From NCBI RefSeq assembly GCF_009936235.1, contig NZ_AP022314.1:4278001-4342000 (forward strand): DNA of 64,000 nt. The letters run 5' to 3'. Origin of the DNA: Mycobacterium xenopi (GTDB lineage Bacteria; Actinomycetota; Actinomycetes; Mycobacteriales; Mycobacteriaceae). Below are positions 17,658 to 27,426 of the stretch, one piece after another. The notes under the pieces are model-generated. The model was not told the DNA's origin, made no database searches, and saw only the letters and a program-made list of their open reading frames with translations. Each line of letters starts with the position of its first letter. Within the stretch, counting starts at the first letter, position 1. Both the position numbers and the translations under genes were made by a program.

Positions 17658-18451
17658 CAACCCAGGCTGCAATTACCGGCTATATCCGCGACCAGGTCCA
17701 GCCCGGTATCGATGCGGTTGGAGGCTTTTACCGGATGTGCGTGCTGACTGCCAAGGCGCTCTTCCGGCCGCGCTTCCAGTGGCGCGAGATGATCCAGCAG
17801 GGCTGGTTCATCACAAGTGTCTCGTTGCTGCCGACGCTTGCGGTCTCGATTCCGCTAACTGTGCTCATCGTCTTCACACTCAACATCCTGCTGGCTGAGT
17901 TCGGTGCCGCCGACATCTCCGGCGCGGGGGCGGCGTTGGGTGCGGTCACCCAGTTGGGCCCGCTGACCACGGTGCTGGTGGTGGCCGGCGCTGGGTCGAC
18001 GGCCATCTGCGCCGACCTAGGTGCGCGCACCATCCGGGAGGAGATCGACGCGATGGAGGTCCTCGGCATCGACCCCATTTACCGACTGGTGGTGCCTCGG
18101 GTCGTCGCCGCGACCATCGTGGGCACCCTGCTCAACGGCGCCGTGATCACCATCGGTCTGGTCGGCGGCTTCGTGTTCGGCGTGTTCATCCAGCACGTTT
18201 CGGCCGGTGCGTACGTCGGCACCCTGACGCTGGTCACCGGATTGCCCGAGGTAGTCATCTCGGTGGTCAAGTCGGCTACATTCGGGCTCATCGCCGGCCT
18301 AGTCGGCTGTTATCGCGGCCTGACCACGAAGGGTGGCCCTAAAGGCGTCGGCGTCGCGGTCAACGAAACCTTGGTGTTGTGCGTGATCGCGTTATTCGCG
18401 GTGAACGTGGTGCTGACCACCATCGGTGTGCGTTTCGGGACAGGCCGCTGA
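17654..18451 (+). CDS. yrbEA: YrbEA, MlaE-type permease subunit of an Mce transporter
   Basis: The 265-residue integral membrane protein has about five hydrophobic segments and the MlaE/YrbE signature IREEIDAMEVLGIDPIYRLV around residues 117-136. Together with YrbEB it forms the inner-membrane channel of an Mce lipid importer, energised by an MceG-type ATPase encoded elsewhere. It overlaps the hydroxylase gene by ATGA. The paralogue number of this mce locus cannot be assigned from the sequence. Confidence 0.95.
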   Translation: MTTQAAITGYIRDQVQPGIDAVGGFYRMCVLTAKALFRPRFQWREMIQQGWFITSVSLLPTLAVSIPLTVLIVFTLNILLAEFGAADISGAGAALGAVTQLGPLTTVLVVAGAGSTAICADLGARTIREEIDAMEVLGIDPIYRLVVPRVVAATIVGTLLNGAVITIGLVGGFVFGVFIQHVSAGAYVGTLTLVTGLPEVVISVVKSATFGLIAGLVGCYRGLTTKGGPKGVGVAVNETLVLCVIALFAVNVVLTTIGVRFGTGR

Positions 18452-18452
18452 G

Positions 18453-19322
18453 ATGTCGACGACCGTGGTGCTGCGGGCCCGCTTCCCCCGGGCAGCGGCC
18501 AGCCTCGATCGGTATGGTGGCAGCGCATTCCGAGGGCTCGTGGAAGTCGGCAACCTGGCACGGTTTACCAGAATCAGCGTCGGCCATGTGGTCTGGGCGC
18601 TGCGCCGCTATCGCAAGGAGACACTGCGGCTGATCGCCGAAATCGGCATGGGCACTGGCGCAATGGCTGTGGTGGGAGGCACAGTCGCGATTATCGGTTT
18701 GGTGACGCTCTCGGGTGGCTCACTGATCGCGATCCAGGGCTTTGCGTCGCTGGGCAATATCGGTGTTGAGGCGTTTACGGGATTTTTTGCCGCACTTGCT
18801 AATACACGCGTCGCAGCCCCAATCGTCGCCGGTGTCGCGCTGGCGGCCACAGTTGGCGCCGGCGCCACCGCTCAGCTAGGTGCCATGCGCATCAGCGAGG
18901 AGATCGATGCCCTGGAGGTTATGGGTATCAAGTCGGTTGCATTCCTGGTGTCCACCAGGATCTTGGGCGGCTTGGTGGTGATCGTCCCGCTATACGCGCT
19001 GGCGCTCGACATGGCATTCACGTCGGGGCAGGTGGTCACCACAGTGTTCTATGGACAGTCAAATGGTACCTACGAGCACTACTTTCGGACGTTCCTGCGA
19101 CCAGAGGACGTAGGTTGGTCGGTGGTGCAGGTCGTAGTCATGGCAGTGATCGTGATGATCACCCATTGCTATTACGGTTACACGGCCAGCGGCGGACCGG
19201 TAGGCGTCGGTCACGCAGTAGGGCGGTCGATGCGCTTCTCCCTGGTATCTGTGGTGGTCGTTGTTCTGTTGGGTGAGTTGGCGCTCTACGGAGTCGACCC
19301 GAACTTCAACCTCACGGTGTAG
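18453..19322 (+). CDS. yrbEB: YrbEB, MlaE-type permease subunit of an Mce transporter
   Basis: ATG 18453 lies one base after the yrbEA stop and gives 289 residues. The membrane domain contains MRISEEIDALEVMGIKSVAF, the YrbE EExDA motif, and the N-terminal amphipathic segment typical of YrbEB proteins. An upstream in-frame GTG at 18426 overlaps yrbEA and is less likely. It is the second half of the heterodimeric permease. Confidence 0.95.
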   Translation: MSTTVVLRARFPRAAASLDRYGGSAFRGLVEVGNLARFTRISVGHVVWALRRYRKETLRLIAEIGMGTGAMAVVGGTVAIIGLVTLSGGSLIAIQGFASLGNIGVEAFTGFFAALANTRVAAPIVAGVALAATVGAGATAQLGAMRISEEIDALEVMGIKSVAFLVSTRILGGLVVIVPLYALALDMAFTSGQVVTTVFYGQSNGTYEHYFRTFLRPEDVGWSVVQVVVMAVIVMITHCYYGYTASGGPVGVGHAVGRSMRFSLVSVVVVVLLGELALYGVDPNFNLTV

Positions 19323-19327
19323 TCGCC

Positions 19328-20539
19328 ATGACGCCGATGAAGCAAAGCAAGATGCGCATTCCACTGTACATCGAGGGTCTGGCGTTCTTGTTACTCGGCG
19401 CATTGGTGCTGACCCTAGTATATCTGCAGTTTCGCGGAGATCTTAAGCCAAGAACCACACTTACGTTGGTGACTTCGCGCGCAGGATTGCTGATGGATCC
19501 AGGGTCGAAGGTCACCTATAACGGAGTTGAAATCGGTTGGGTGGAAGACATATCGGAGTTCGAGCATCGTAGCGAGCCAGCTGCAAAGCTAGTGTTGAAC
19601 GTCAATCCGAAATATATCAAGCTGATTCCGGCTAATGTGGTTGCAAACATCGAGGCTGCCACCATCTTTGGCAACAAGTATGTTGCGTTCAGTTCGCCTA
19701 GAAATCCGACTCTACGCCGGATCTCCCCGCACGACGTGATTGATGTACGTTCGGTGACTACAGAATTCAACACTTTGTTCGAAACTCTTACCTCAATCGC
19801 TGAGAAAGTCGACCCAATCAAACTGAACGCCACGTTGGCCGCGTTGGCGCAAGCACTGGACGGGTTGGGCGGTAAATTCGGCGCGTCGATCAGCAACAGC
19901 AATGACATTCTGGCGCAGCTGAATCCGAAGATGCCGCAAATTCGTTATGACGTGCGGCAGATCGCGAACCTGGCGGAGGTGTACATCAAGGCTTCACCAG
20001 ATTTATGGGGCTTTTTGCAGAACGCGGTGACCACAGCGCGCACCCTGACTCAGCAACAGGGCGATGTGGACGCAGCATTGTTGTCAGCAGTGGGGGTGGG
20101 CGACACTGGCCGAGAAATCTTGCAGCGGGGCGGACCGTATCTACAGCGCGGCGCTGCAGATCTGGTGCCGACCGCTCAGCTGCTCGACGCGTACAGCCCC
20201 GAGCTGTTCTGCATGATTCGCACCATCCATGACCTCGTGCCCAAAGTCGCGAAAGCCGTCGGCGGCAACGGCTATTCGCTATCAGGCACCGGAACCGTCC
20301 TGGCCGCACCTAATCCGTACATCTATCCGGACAATCTGCCACGGGTGAATGCCAGAGGTGGGCCAGGCGGGGCACCGGGCTGCTGGCAGACCATCACCCG
20401 CCAATTATGGCCAGCGCCGTATCTGGTGATGGACACCGCTGCCAGCATCGCCCCATACAACCACGTCGAGCTCGGCCAGCCAGCGCTAAACGAATACGTC
20501 TGGGGCCGTCAATACGGGGAGTACACGATCAACCCATGA
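19328..20539 (+). CDS. mceA: MceA, Mce-family substrate-binding protein
   Basis: The 403-residue protein has an N-terminal membrane anchor (LAFLLLGALVLTLVYLQF, residues 18-35) followed by the MlaD/Mce domain (SRAGLLMDPGSKVTYNGVEI) and the long helical domain of Mce proteins, which oligomerise into the periplasm-spanning lipid shuttle. It starts 6 nt after yrbEB and its stop overlaps mceB by ATGA. Base composition is a little more AT-rich than in the neighbouring genes. Confidence 0.94.
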   Translation: MTPMKQSKMRIPLYIEGLAFLLLGALVLTLVYLQFRGDLKPRTTLTLVTSRAGLLMDPGSKVTYNGVEIGWVEDISEFEHRSEPAAKLVLNVNPKYIKLIPANVVANIEAATIFGNKYVAFSSPRNPTLRRISPHDVIDVRSVTTEFNTLFETLTSIAEKVDPIKLNATLAALAQALDGLGGKFGASISNSNDILAQLNPKMPQIRYDVRQIANLAEVYIKASPDLWGFLQNAVTTARTLTQQQGDVDAALLSAVGVGDTGREILQRGGPYLQRGAADLVPTAQLLDAYSPELFCMIRTIHDLVPKVAKAVGGNGYSLSGTGTVLAAPNPYIYPDNLPRVNARGGPGGAPGCWQTITRQLWPAPYLVMDTAASIAPYNHVELGQPALNEYVWGRQYGEYTINP

Positions 20540-21561
20540 GAGCCACAGTGATCAAACTCAGCCTCTTTTGGCTCGTGCTGCTCGTATTTACTGCGGCCAT
20601 CGTCGTCGTTTTCGGCCACGTGCGGTTTAACCGCACCACGGGCTACTCCGCAGTGTTCACCGACGCCAGCGGGCTGCGGCCCGGGCAGTTCGTTCGCGCT
20701 GCCGGTGTGGAGGTCGGCAAGGTCTCCCAGGTGGTGCTGATCGACCGAGACAAGCGGGTACGGGTCGATTTCGAGGTCGATCGCTCGCTGCCGCTCGATC
20801 AGGCGACAACAGCGTCGATCCGCTACCTCAATCTGCTCGGCGACCGCTACCTGGAATTGACACGTGGCAGTAGCGGCAAGCGGCTTGCCCCGGGTGGGAC
20901 CATCCCGGTCGAACAGACCGAGCCAGCCCTAGATCTCGACGCCCTGATCGGCGGGTTCCGTCCACTTTTCAAGGCACTGGACCCGGACAAGGTCAACCGT
21001 ATCGCGCAGTCAATCATAAGCGTGTTCCAGGGAGAGGGCGGCACCATCAGCGACATCCTCGACCAGACAGCCTCGCTCACTTCGACTTTGGCTGACCGCG
21101 ACCGTGCGATAGGTGAGGTGATCAACAACCTAAACATCGTGCTGTTGACCACCGTCAAGCACCAGAAAGAGTTCGACCGAACCATCCACAACTTTCAGGT
21201 GCTGATCACCGGACTCAGGCAGAGGGCCGATCCGCTTGCAACTGCCGTGGCGCATATCAGCAACGCCGCCGGAACGCTCGCGGATCTTTTGACCGACAAT
21301 CGGACTTTGCTGCACAGCAGCCTCGGATACCTCGAGGGCATTCAGCAACCATTGATCGACGAAATGCCAGCGCTCGACGACGTGCTGACAAAGCTGCCCG
21401 GCGCCTACCGGCTCATCGGCCGTAGCGGTGGCCTCTACGGTGACTTCTTCAACTTCTACTTGTGCGATATCTCGCTCAAGGTCAACGGATTACAGCCGGG
21501 CGGCCCAGTCCGCACGGTCAGGCTCTTCCACCAGCCCACGGGGAGGTGCACGCCGCAGTGA
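20536..21561 (+). CDS. mceB: MceB, Mce-family protein
   Basis: ATG 20536 overlaps the mceA stop and gives 341 residues: an N-terminal anchor (LFWLVLLVFTAAIVVVFG), the MlaD domain with FTDASGLRPGQFVRAAGVEV, and helical repeats. Cysteine-containing C-terminal segment GDFFNFYLCDISLKVNG is typical of MceB. It is one of six subunits of the transporter's periplasmic tube. Its stop overlaps the mceC GTG. Confidence 0.94.
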   Translation: MRATVIKLSLFWLVLLVFTAAIVVVFGHVRFNRTTGYSAVFTDASGLRPGQFVRAAGVEVGKVSQVVLIDRDKRVRVDFEVDRSLPLDQATTASIRYLNLLGDRYLELTRGSSGKRLAPGGTIPVEQTEPALDLDALIGGFRPLFKALDPDKVNRIAQSIISVFQGEGGTISDILDQTASLTSTLADRDRAIGEVINNLNIVLLTTVKHQKEFDRTIHNFQVLITGLRQRADPLATAVAHISNAAGTLADLLTDNRTLLHSSLGYLEGIQQPLIDEMPALDDVLTKLPGAYRLIGRSGGLYGDFFNFYLCDISLKVNGLQPGGPVRTVRLFHQPTGRCTPQ

Positions 21562-23099
21562 GGATACTGACGGAATTCAACCGCAGCCGAGTCGGGCTGA
21601 TGGGCATTGTGGTCACGCTGCTTGTCATCGGTGTGGGTCAGAGCTTCACCAGCCTTCCGCTGCTGACAGCGACACCCACCTACTACGCGCAATTCAGCGA
21701 TACGGGCGGTTTGAGCAAGGGCGACAAGGTCCAAATCGCCGGAGTGAACGTCGGCTTGGTGCGCTCACTGGCCATCCAGGGAAATAAGGTGCTGATCGGA
21801 TTCTCGCTGACCGGCAGGACCATCGGGTCGCAGAGCCGAGCGGCGATTCGCACCGACACAATCCTCGGACGCAAGAATATGGCGATCGAACCCCGCGGCT
21901 CAAATCCGTTGCGGCCAAACGGTGTTCTTTCGCTGGGGCAAACGACGACGCCATACCAGATCTACGATGCGTTCGTTGACGTTACCAAGGCGGCAACCGG
22001 CTGGGACGTCAACACCGTCAAGCGCTCGCTGAACGTGCTGTCGGAGACGCTCGATCAGACCTATCCACACCTCAGCGCCGCGCTGGGCGGTGTGAAGAGA
22101 TTGTCCGACACCATCGGTAAGCGCGACGATCAGATCAAGGAATTGCTGGCCAACGCCAGCAAGGTCGCCCGTGTGTTCGGCGAGCGCAGCGAGCAGATCG
22201 ACAACCTGTTCGTCAACGCGAATACGCTGCTGGCCGCGTTCACAGAGCGTAGCAAAGAAATGGATGTCCTGCTGAGCAACGTATCTGCGGTTTCAACACA
22301 CGTCTCAAGCCTGATAAGGGACAACCCAAACCTCGACCGGGTACTCCGCCAGTTAGGCGCGGTCGGTGATGAATTGGTCAAACGCAAAAAAGAACTGGCC
22401 GACGTGCTGGTACTGCTCAGTCGCTACACGGCGTCGCTGACGGAGGCGGTTGCTTCCGGACCGTACTTCAAGGCCATCGCGGTGAACCTGCTGCCATATC
22501 AGATATTGCAACCGTGGGTCGATGCGGCGTTCAAGAAACGTGGTATCGATCCCGAAGAGTTTTGGCGCAACGCCGGACTGCCGGCGTTCCGCTTCCCGGA
22601 TCCCAATGGCACTCGCTTCCCCAACGGCGCCCCGCCTCCAGCACCAACGGTACTGGAGGGTATCCCTGATCACCCCGGGCCGGCCGTTTCGCCGGGATCG
22701 CCGTGCTCCTACACCCCGCCGGCCGACGGCTTGCCGCGGCCTGGAAATCCACTGCCTTGCGCAGCTCTGGATGTCGGGCCGTTCGGTGGTGGTGGTTTCC
22801 CGGCGCCGCTCGACGTCCAGACCTCCCCGCCAAAGCCAGAGGGTCTGCCGCGGACAGCCGGTGTCCCGATCGCCGGCCAGCCGGGTCAGCCGCCGCCTGA
22901 TGTCCCCGGCACACCAGTGCCGCTATCGCCTAACGCGCCACCGGGGGCGCGGGCTGAGAACCCGCAAACCGCTCGCCCCACGCCGCCGTCGACCTCCGCA
23001 CTGCCGCTAGCGCCTGCGCCACCAGCACCGCCAGGACCCGGACCTCAGCTCCCGGCTCCGTTCATCACCCCGGATGGAACCGGAGGCAGCAGCCAATGA
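21558..23099 (+). CDS. mceC: MceC, Mce-family protein with Pro-rich tail
   Basis: GTG 21558 overlaps the mceB stop (GTGA) and gives 513 residues. After the anchor (GLMGIVVTLLVIGVG) come the MlaD domain (FSDTGGLSKGDKVQIAGVNV) and a long helical region. From about residue 360 the sequence is low-complexity and rich in Pro, Gly and Ala. Such tails are common in MceC/MceD and may cross or contact the cell wall. An earlier in-frame start within mceB is possible but the overlap pattern favours this one. Confidence 0.93.
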   Translation: MRILTEFNRSRVGLMGIVVTLLVIGVGQSFTSLPLLTATPTYYAQFSDTGGLSKGDKVQIAGVNVGLVRSLAIQGNKVLIGFSLTGRTIGSQSRAAIRTDTILGRKNMAIEPRGSNPLRPNGVLSLGQTTTPYQIYDAFVDVTKAATGWDVNTVKRSLNVLSETLDQTYPHLSAALGGVKRLSDTIGKRDDQIKELLANASKVARVFGERSEQIDNLFVNANTLLAAFTERSKEMDVLLSNVSAVSTHVSSLIRDNPNLDRVLRQLGAVGDELVKRKKELADVLVLLSRYTASLTEAVASGPYFKAIAVNLLPYQILQPWVDAAFKKRGIDPEEFWRNAGLPAFRFPDPNGTRFPNGAPPPAPTVLEGIPDHPGPAVSPGSPCSYTPPADGLPRPGNPLPCAALDVGPFGGGGFPAPLDVQTSPPKPEGLPRTAGVPIAGQPGQPPPDVPGTPVPLSPNAPPGARAENPQTARPTPPSTSALPLAPAPPAPPGPGPQLPAPFITPDGTGGSSQ

Positions 23100-24658
23100 G
23101 CACCATCTTTGACGTCCGCAGCCTTCGGCCGCCGAGAGTTTCCGGCAGGACGCTGCTCGTCGGATCGCTAGTGGTGGTTTTCGGCCTGATCGCCGCTGTC
23201 GCAGGCTCACAGCTATACACGCAGTTGACCACGAATACGGTTGTCGCATATTTTCCGGAGACTTTGGGCCTGTACCCGGGCGACAAGGTTCAGATCATGG
23301 GGGTGCGGGTCGGCGCGATCGACAAGATCGAGCCCGCAGGCGACAAGATGCGGGTCACTTTCCACTACAGAAATAGGTATCAGGTGCCCGCCGACGCCAC
23401 TGCGTCGATTCTCAACCCCAGCTTGGTGGCCTCCCGTGTCATCCAGCTTTCACCGGCCTACACCGGCGGGCCGACGATGAGGACGCGCGCGGTGATCCCC
23501 ATCGAGCGCACCCAGGTGCCCGTCGAGTGGGATGAGCTACGCGATTCTCTCAACGGGATTCTCAGCCAGCTGGGTCCGACACCGCAGCAGCCGAAAGGAC
23601 CATTTGGCGACATCATCGAATCGGCCGCCGACAACCTTGCCGGCAAGGGAACGCAGATCAACGAAACCTTGAGGAGTTTGTCCGATGCGGCGACCGCGCT
23701 CAACGAGGATCAGGGAGATTTCTTCGCAATCACTCGTGACCTGGCGCGATTCGTCAGCGCGCTTTACCAAAGCGATCAACAGTTCACCGCGCTCAACAAG
23801 AAGCTGGCCGAGTTCACGGACTTTTTTGACAAATCCGATCATGCGTTGGCCGACACAGTTCAACACATCGACGACGCACTGGTTACCGTACGAAAGTTCA
23901 TCAGCGACAACGGATCGATAGTCACGCACGACGTCGACAACCTCGCTGACGCGACCACCACGCTCCTGCAGCCCGAGCCGCGCGACGGTTTGGAGACCGC
24001 GTTGCACGTATTGCCCACCTATGCGGGCAACTTCAACAACATCTACCATCCGGTGCACGGCGCGCTCGTGGCTATGGGCGTGTTTCCAAACTTCGCTAAC
24101 CCCATGCAGATGATCTGCAGTGCGATCCAGGCTGGCAGCCGGCTGGGATATCAGGAATCAGCCGAATTGTGCGCGCAGTACCTGGCACCGATCTTGGATG
24201 CAATCAAATTCAATTACCTGCCGTTCGGTGTGAACTTGCTGACCACGGCTGCCGCCTTGCCCAAGGAGGTTGCTTACTCGGAGGAGCGACTGCGGCCGCC
24301 TCCCGGATACAAGGACACCACCGTCCCAGGAATCTTCTCCCGCGACACACCATTTTCGCACCGCAACTCTGAACCGGGCTGGATCGTCGCACCAGGGATG
24401 CAGGGTCTGCAGGTTCAGCGATTCACCGAAAACATGCTTACACCGGAATCGCTGGCCGAACTCATGGGAGGACCCGACATCGCGCCCCCGCCACCTGGGA
24501 CCAACCTGCCTGGACCGCCGGATGCGTACGACGAGAACAACCCATTGCCCCCTCCGTGGTATCCGCAGCCCGGACCGCCGCCAGCCCAGGCACCGGGTGT
24601 AATTCCGGGACCACCACCGGCGATGGACGCCGGCGCAAAGGCAGGACCGAGCCAGTGA
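23096..24658 (+). CDS. mceD: MceD, Mce-family protein with Pro-rich tail
   Basis: The 520-residue protein starts at an ATGA overlap with mceC. It has an N-terminal anchor (LLVGSLVVVFGLIAAVAGSQL), the MlaD domain (FPETLGLYPGDKVQIMGVRV) and a helical domain. The C-terminal 70 residues are Pro-rich. It ends in a GTGA overlap with the lipoprotein gene mceE. Confidence 0.94.
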   Translation: MSTIFDVRSLRPPRVSGRTLLVGSLVVVFGLIAAVAGSQLYTQLTTNTVVAYFPETLGLYPGDKVQIMGVRVGAIDKIEPAGDKMRVTFHYRNRYQVPADATASILNPSLVASRVIQLSPAYTGGPTMRTRAVIPIERTQVPVEWDELRDSLNGILSQLGPTPQQPKGPFGDIIESAADNLAGKGTQINETLRSLSDAATALNEDQGDFFAITRDLARFVSALYQSDQQFTALNKKLAEFTDFFDKSDHALADTVQHIDDALVTVRKFISDNGSIVTHDVDNLADATTTLLQPEPRDGLETALHVLPTYAGNFNNIYHPVHGALVAMGVFPNFANPMQMICSAIQAGSRLGYQESAELCAQYLAPILDAIKFNYLPFGVNLLTTAAALPKEVAYSEERLRPPPGYKDTTVPGIFSRDTPFSHRNSEPGWIVAPGMQGLQVQRFTENMLTPESLAELMGGPDIAPPPPGTNLPGPPDAYDENNPLPPPWYPQPGPPPAQAPGVIPGPPPAMDAGAKAGPSQ

Positions 24659-25869
24659 GATGGGGCCCGAGCGCGGTAGGCGTGAACGATAACTCGAAAC
24701 CAACTGCATCGAAACAGATGCTGAAGCAGTGGTTTTTTGGGATCAGCTCCCGCGCACTGGTGTTCGTAGCGATCGCGGCAATGTTGAGTTCGTGTAGTTG
24801 GCGTGGCATTGCCAACGTGCCGCTACCTGTTGGCCGTGGCACCGGGCCCAACCACATGACGATTTATGTGCAGATGCCCGATACGTTAGCCCTAAATGCC
24901 AACAGCCGGGTGCGAGTCGCAGATGTATGGGTCGGGACCGTGCGAGATATCAGTTTGAAGAATTGGATTGCGACGCTGACACTGAGCCTTGACCCGCGCG
25001 TAAAGCTGCCAGCCAACGCTACCGCGAAGATCGGCCAGACCAGTCTGCTCGGCACCCAACATGTGGAGCTAGCGCCACCGCGGGAGAATCCGTCGTCGCA
25101 GCCGTTGAAAAACGGCGATACCATTCCGATGAAGAACTCCTCGGCGTACCCCACTGTGGAACGGACGTTGGCCAGCCTCGCGATCATCCTTCACGGCGGC
25201 GGAATCCCGGACCTCGACGTGATACAAACCGAAGTGCTCAACCTACTTGACGGCCGCGTCGAGCAAATCCGTGAATTCCTCAATCGGCTAGACACATTCA
25301 CCGTCGAACTGAACCGTCAGAGGGATGACCTTACCCACGCGATCGACTTGACCAACCAACTCCTAAGTATCACGGCGGACCACAACGACACGCTGGATCA
25401 AGCGTTGAACGAAATCCCGCCTCTGGTAGAGCATTTCGCTGAAAAGCGGGATTTGTTCAGCGATGCCATCGAATCTCTAGGAAGTTTTAGTGAGGTAGCC
25501 GATGCGACGCTGTCGGCCACGCGGCCGGATCTTCATCGAAACCTACAGTTGTTGCAGCGAGCACTCAAGCAACTTCTTCGAGCGGCACCTTATGTGGTCG
25601 GCTCACTGAGGTTGGCACTCACTGCTCCGTACACCATTGACAACGTGCCGAAGGTGATTCGCGGCGACTACATCAACGTATCGGGGACCGCCGATTTGAC
25701 CCTCAGTACCCTCGACAATGCACTTTTGAGCGGAACGGGCGTTTCGGGGATGTTGCGAGCCCTTGAGCAGTCATGGGGACGAGACCCGAACACGATGATT
25801 CCGGACGTCAGGTACACACCAAACCCCAACGACGTGCCGGGCGGACCACTGGTGGAAAGAGGAGAGTGA
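24655..25869 (+). CDS. mceE: MceE, Mce-family lipoprotein (LprK-like)
   Basis: GTG 24655 (GTGA overlap with mceD) gives 404 residues; ATG 24718 is an alternative that would leave a shorter signal peptide. The hydrophobic stretch ALVFVAIAAMLSSC ends in a lipobox-like LSSC with the acylatable Cys at residue 47, as in the LprK-type MceE lipoproteins. The MlaD domain follows. The protein should be anchored on the outer face of the plasma membrane as part of the lipid-uptake complex. Confidence 0.93.
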   Translation: MRWGPSAVGVNDNSKPTASKQMLKQWFFGISSRALVFVAIAAMLSSCSWRGIANVPLPVGRGTGPNHMTIYVQMPDTLALNANSRVRVADVWVGTVRDISLKNWIATLTLSLDPRVKLPANATAKIGQTSLLGTQHVELAPPRENPSSQPLKNGDTIPMKNSSAYPTVERTLASLAIILHGGGIPDLDVIQTEVLNLLDGRVEQIREFLNRLDTFTVELNRQRDDLTHAIDLTNQLLSITADHNDTLDQALNEIPPLVEHFAEKRDLFSDAIESLGSFSEVADATLSATRPDLHRNLQLLQRALKQLLRAAPYVVGSLRLALTAPYTIDNVPKVIRGDYINVSGTADLTLSTLDNALLSGTGVSGMLRALEQSWGRDPNTMIPDVRYTPNPNDVPGGPLVERGE

Positions 25870-25872
25870 GCA

Positions 25873-27426
25873 GTGCTGACTCGCCTGATCAAGATTCAAC
25901 TGGTCTTGTTGACCGTGGTCGCGGTCATCGCGGTTGTCGTTCTCGGCTGGTACTACCTACGGATACCAAGCCTCGTGGGCATCGGCAGGTACACCCTGTA
26001 CGCCGATTTGCCCGCATCGGGCGGCCTCTATCGAACCGCCAACGTGACCTATCGGGGCATCACAATCGGCAAGGTCACCGCCGTGGAACCAACTGAGCAG
26101 GGCGCTCGCGCGACGATGAGCATCGACAACCGCTACCCGATACCGAGGGACGCGTCAGCCAACGTTCACTCCGTGTCGGCGGTCGGCGAGCAGTACCTCG
26201 ATCTGGTATCGATGAGCAACCGCGGTCCGTACGTCGAGAATGGGCAGACGATCGCTAATAGTAAGGTTCCCAGCCAGATTGGACCGGCGCTGGATGCCGC
26301 AAACCGCGCTTTGGAAGCGCTGCCCAAAGACAAGATCGCGACCCTGCTTTCCGAGACGTCAGCTGCTGTGGGCGGGCTAGGGCCATCGCTTCGGCGGCTG
26401 GTCGACGCCACTCAGGCGCTCGCTCACGGCTTCAAGGGCAATATCAACGACATCAACGACATCATCGAGCATTCGGCACCTATCATCGACAGTCAGGTGA
26501 ACTCCGGCAACACAATCCAGCAGTGGGCCGCTAACCTCAATTCCCTGGCTGCACAAACCGCGCGGCAAGACCACGCATTGCACAGCATTTTGTCCAACGT
26601 GGCGCCAACGGCTGATCAGGTGCACGCGACATTCCGCGATGTGGGTAACTCGTTGCCACAGACGCTGGCAAACCTCGAAGTGGTGCTCGATATGCTCAAG
26701 CGCTACCACAAAGGGGTTGAGCAGGCGTTGGTGTTCTTGCCACAATCCGGTGCTGTCGCCCAGTCAGCTACCTCAGCGTATCCCGGTCAGGCGTCACTGG
26801 ATGTTGCCCTGGCAATCAACCAACCGCCGCCATGCTTGACCGGGTTCTTGCCCGCATCCGAGTGGCGCTCACCGGCCGATACCAGCGCAGCGCCGCTACC
26901 GGCGGGCACTTACTGCAAGATTCCGAAGGACACTCCGGCCAACGCCGTGCGGGGCGCCCGCAACTACCCGTGCGTGGATGTCCCCGGCAAGCGTGCGGCT
27001 ACACCTCGCGAGTGCCGCAGCAACCAGCCATATGTCCCGCTGGGCACCAACCCTTGGTACGGCGACCCCAATCAGATCCGCAATTGCCCCGCACCAGGTG
27101 CACGGTGTGATCAGCCGGTGGTTCCCGGCGAAGTGATTCCGGCGCCGTCGATCAACAACGGCCTAAACCCGTTGCCCGCCGAAGGGCTTCCAGGCACGCC
27201 ACCACCGGTTAGCGACCCGCTGCAGCGGCCGCGATCAGGCACCGTCCAGTGCAATGGGCAGCAGCCAAACCCCTGCATCTATACACCGAGCGATGTTCCG
27301 ATCGCGATCTATAGTCCGCAAAGCGGCGAACTTCTAGGACCCGACGGAGTGAAGTACTCCGTTGAGAACTCGCGCCACAACGGAGACGACGGATGGAAAG
27401 GCATGCTGGCACCTGCCCGCGATTAG
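25873..27426 (+). CDS. mceF: MceF, last Mce-family protein of the operon
   Basis: GTG 25873 lies 3 nt after the mceE stop. The 517-residue protein has an N-terminal anchor (LVLLTVVAVIAVVVLGWYYL), the MlaD domain (ADLPASGGLYRTANVTYRGI) and a long helical part. Several Cys residues (near residues 317-420) lie in the extracytoplasmic C-terminal region. No accessory mas genes follow: the gene ends directly against regX3, tail-to-tail, with a 4-nt overlap (27423-27426) and no room for a terminator. Confidence 0.94.
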   Translation: MLTRLIKIQLVLLTVVAVIAVVVLGWYYLRIPSLVGIGRYTLYADLPASGGLYRTANVTYRGITIGKVTAVEPTEQGARATMSIDNRYPIPRDASANVHSVSAVGEQYLDLVSMSNRGPYVENGQTIANSKVPSQIGPALDAANRALEALPKDKIATLLSETSAAVGGLGPSLRRLVDATQALAHGFKGNINDINDIIEHSAPIIDSQVNSGNTIQQWAANLNSLAAQTARQDHALHSILSNVAPTADQVHATFRDVGNSLPQTLANLEVVLDMLKRYHKGVEQALVFLPQSGAVAQSATSAYPGQASLDVALAINQPPPCLTGFLPASEWRSPADTSAAPLPAGTYCKIPKDTPANAVRGARNYPCVDVPGKRAATPRECRSNQPYVPLGTNPWYGDPNQIRNCPAPGARCDQPVVPGEVIPAPSINNGLNPLPAEGLPGTPPPVSDPLQRPRSGTVQCNGQQPNPCIYTPSDVPIAIYSPQSGELLGPDGVKYSVENSRHNGDDGWKGMLAPARD

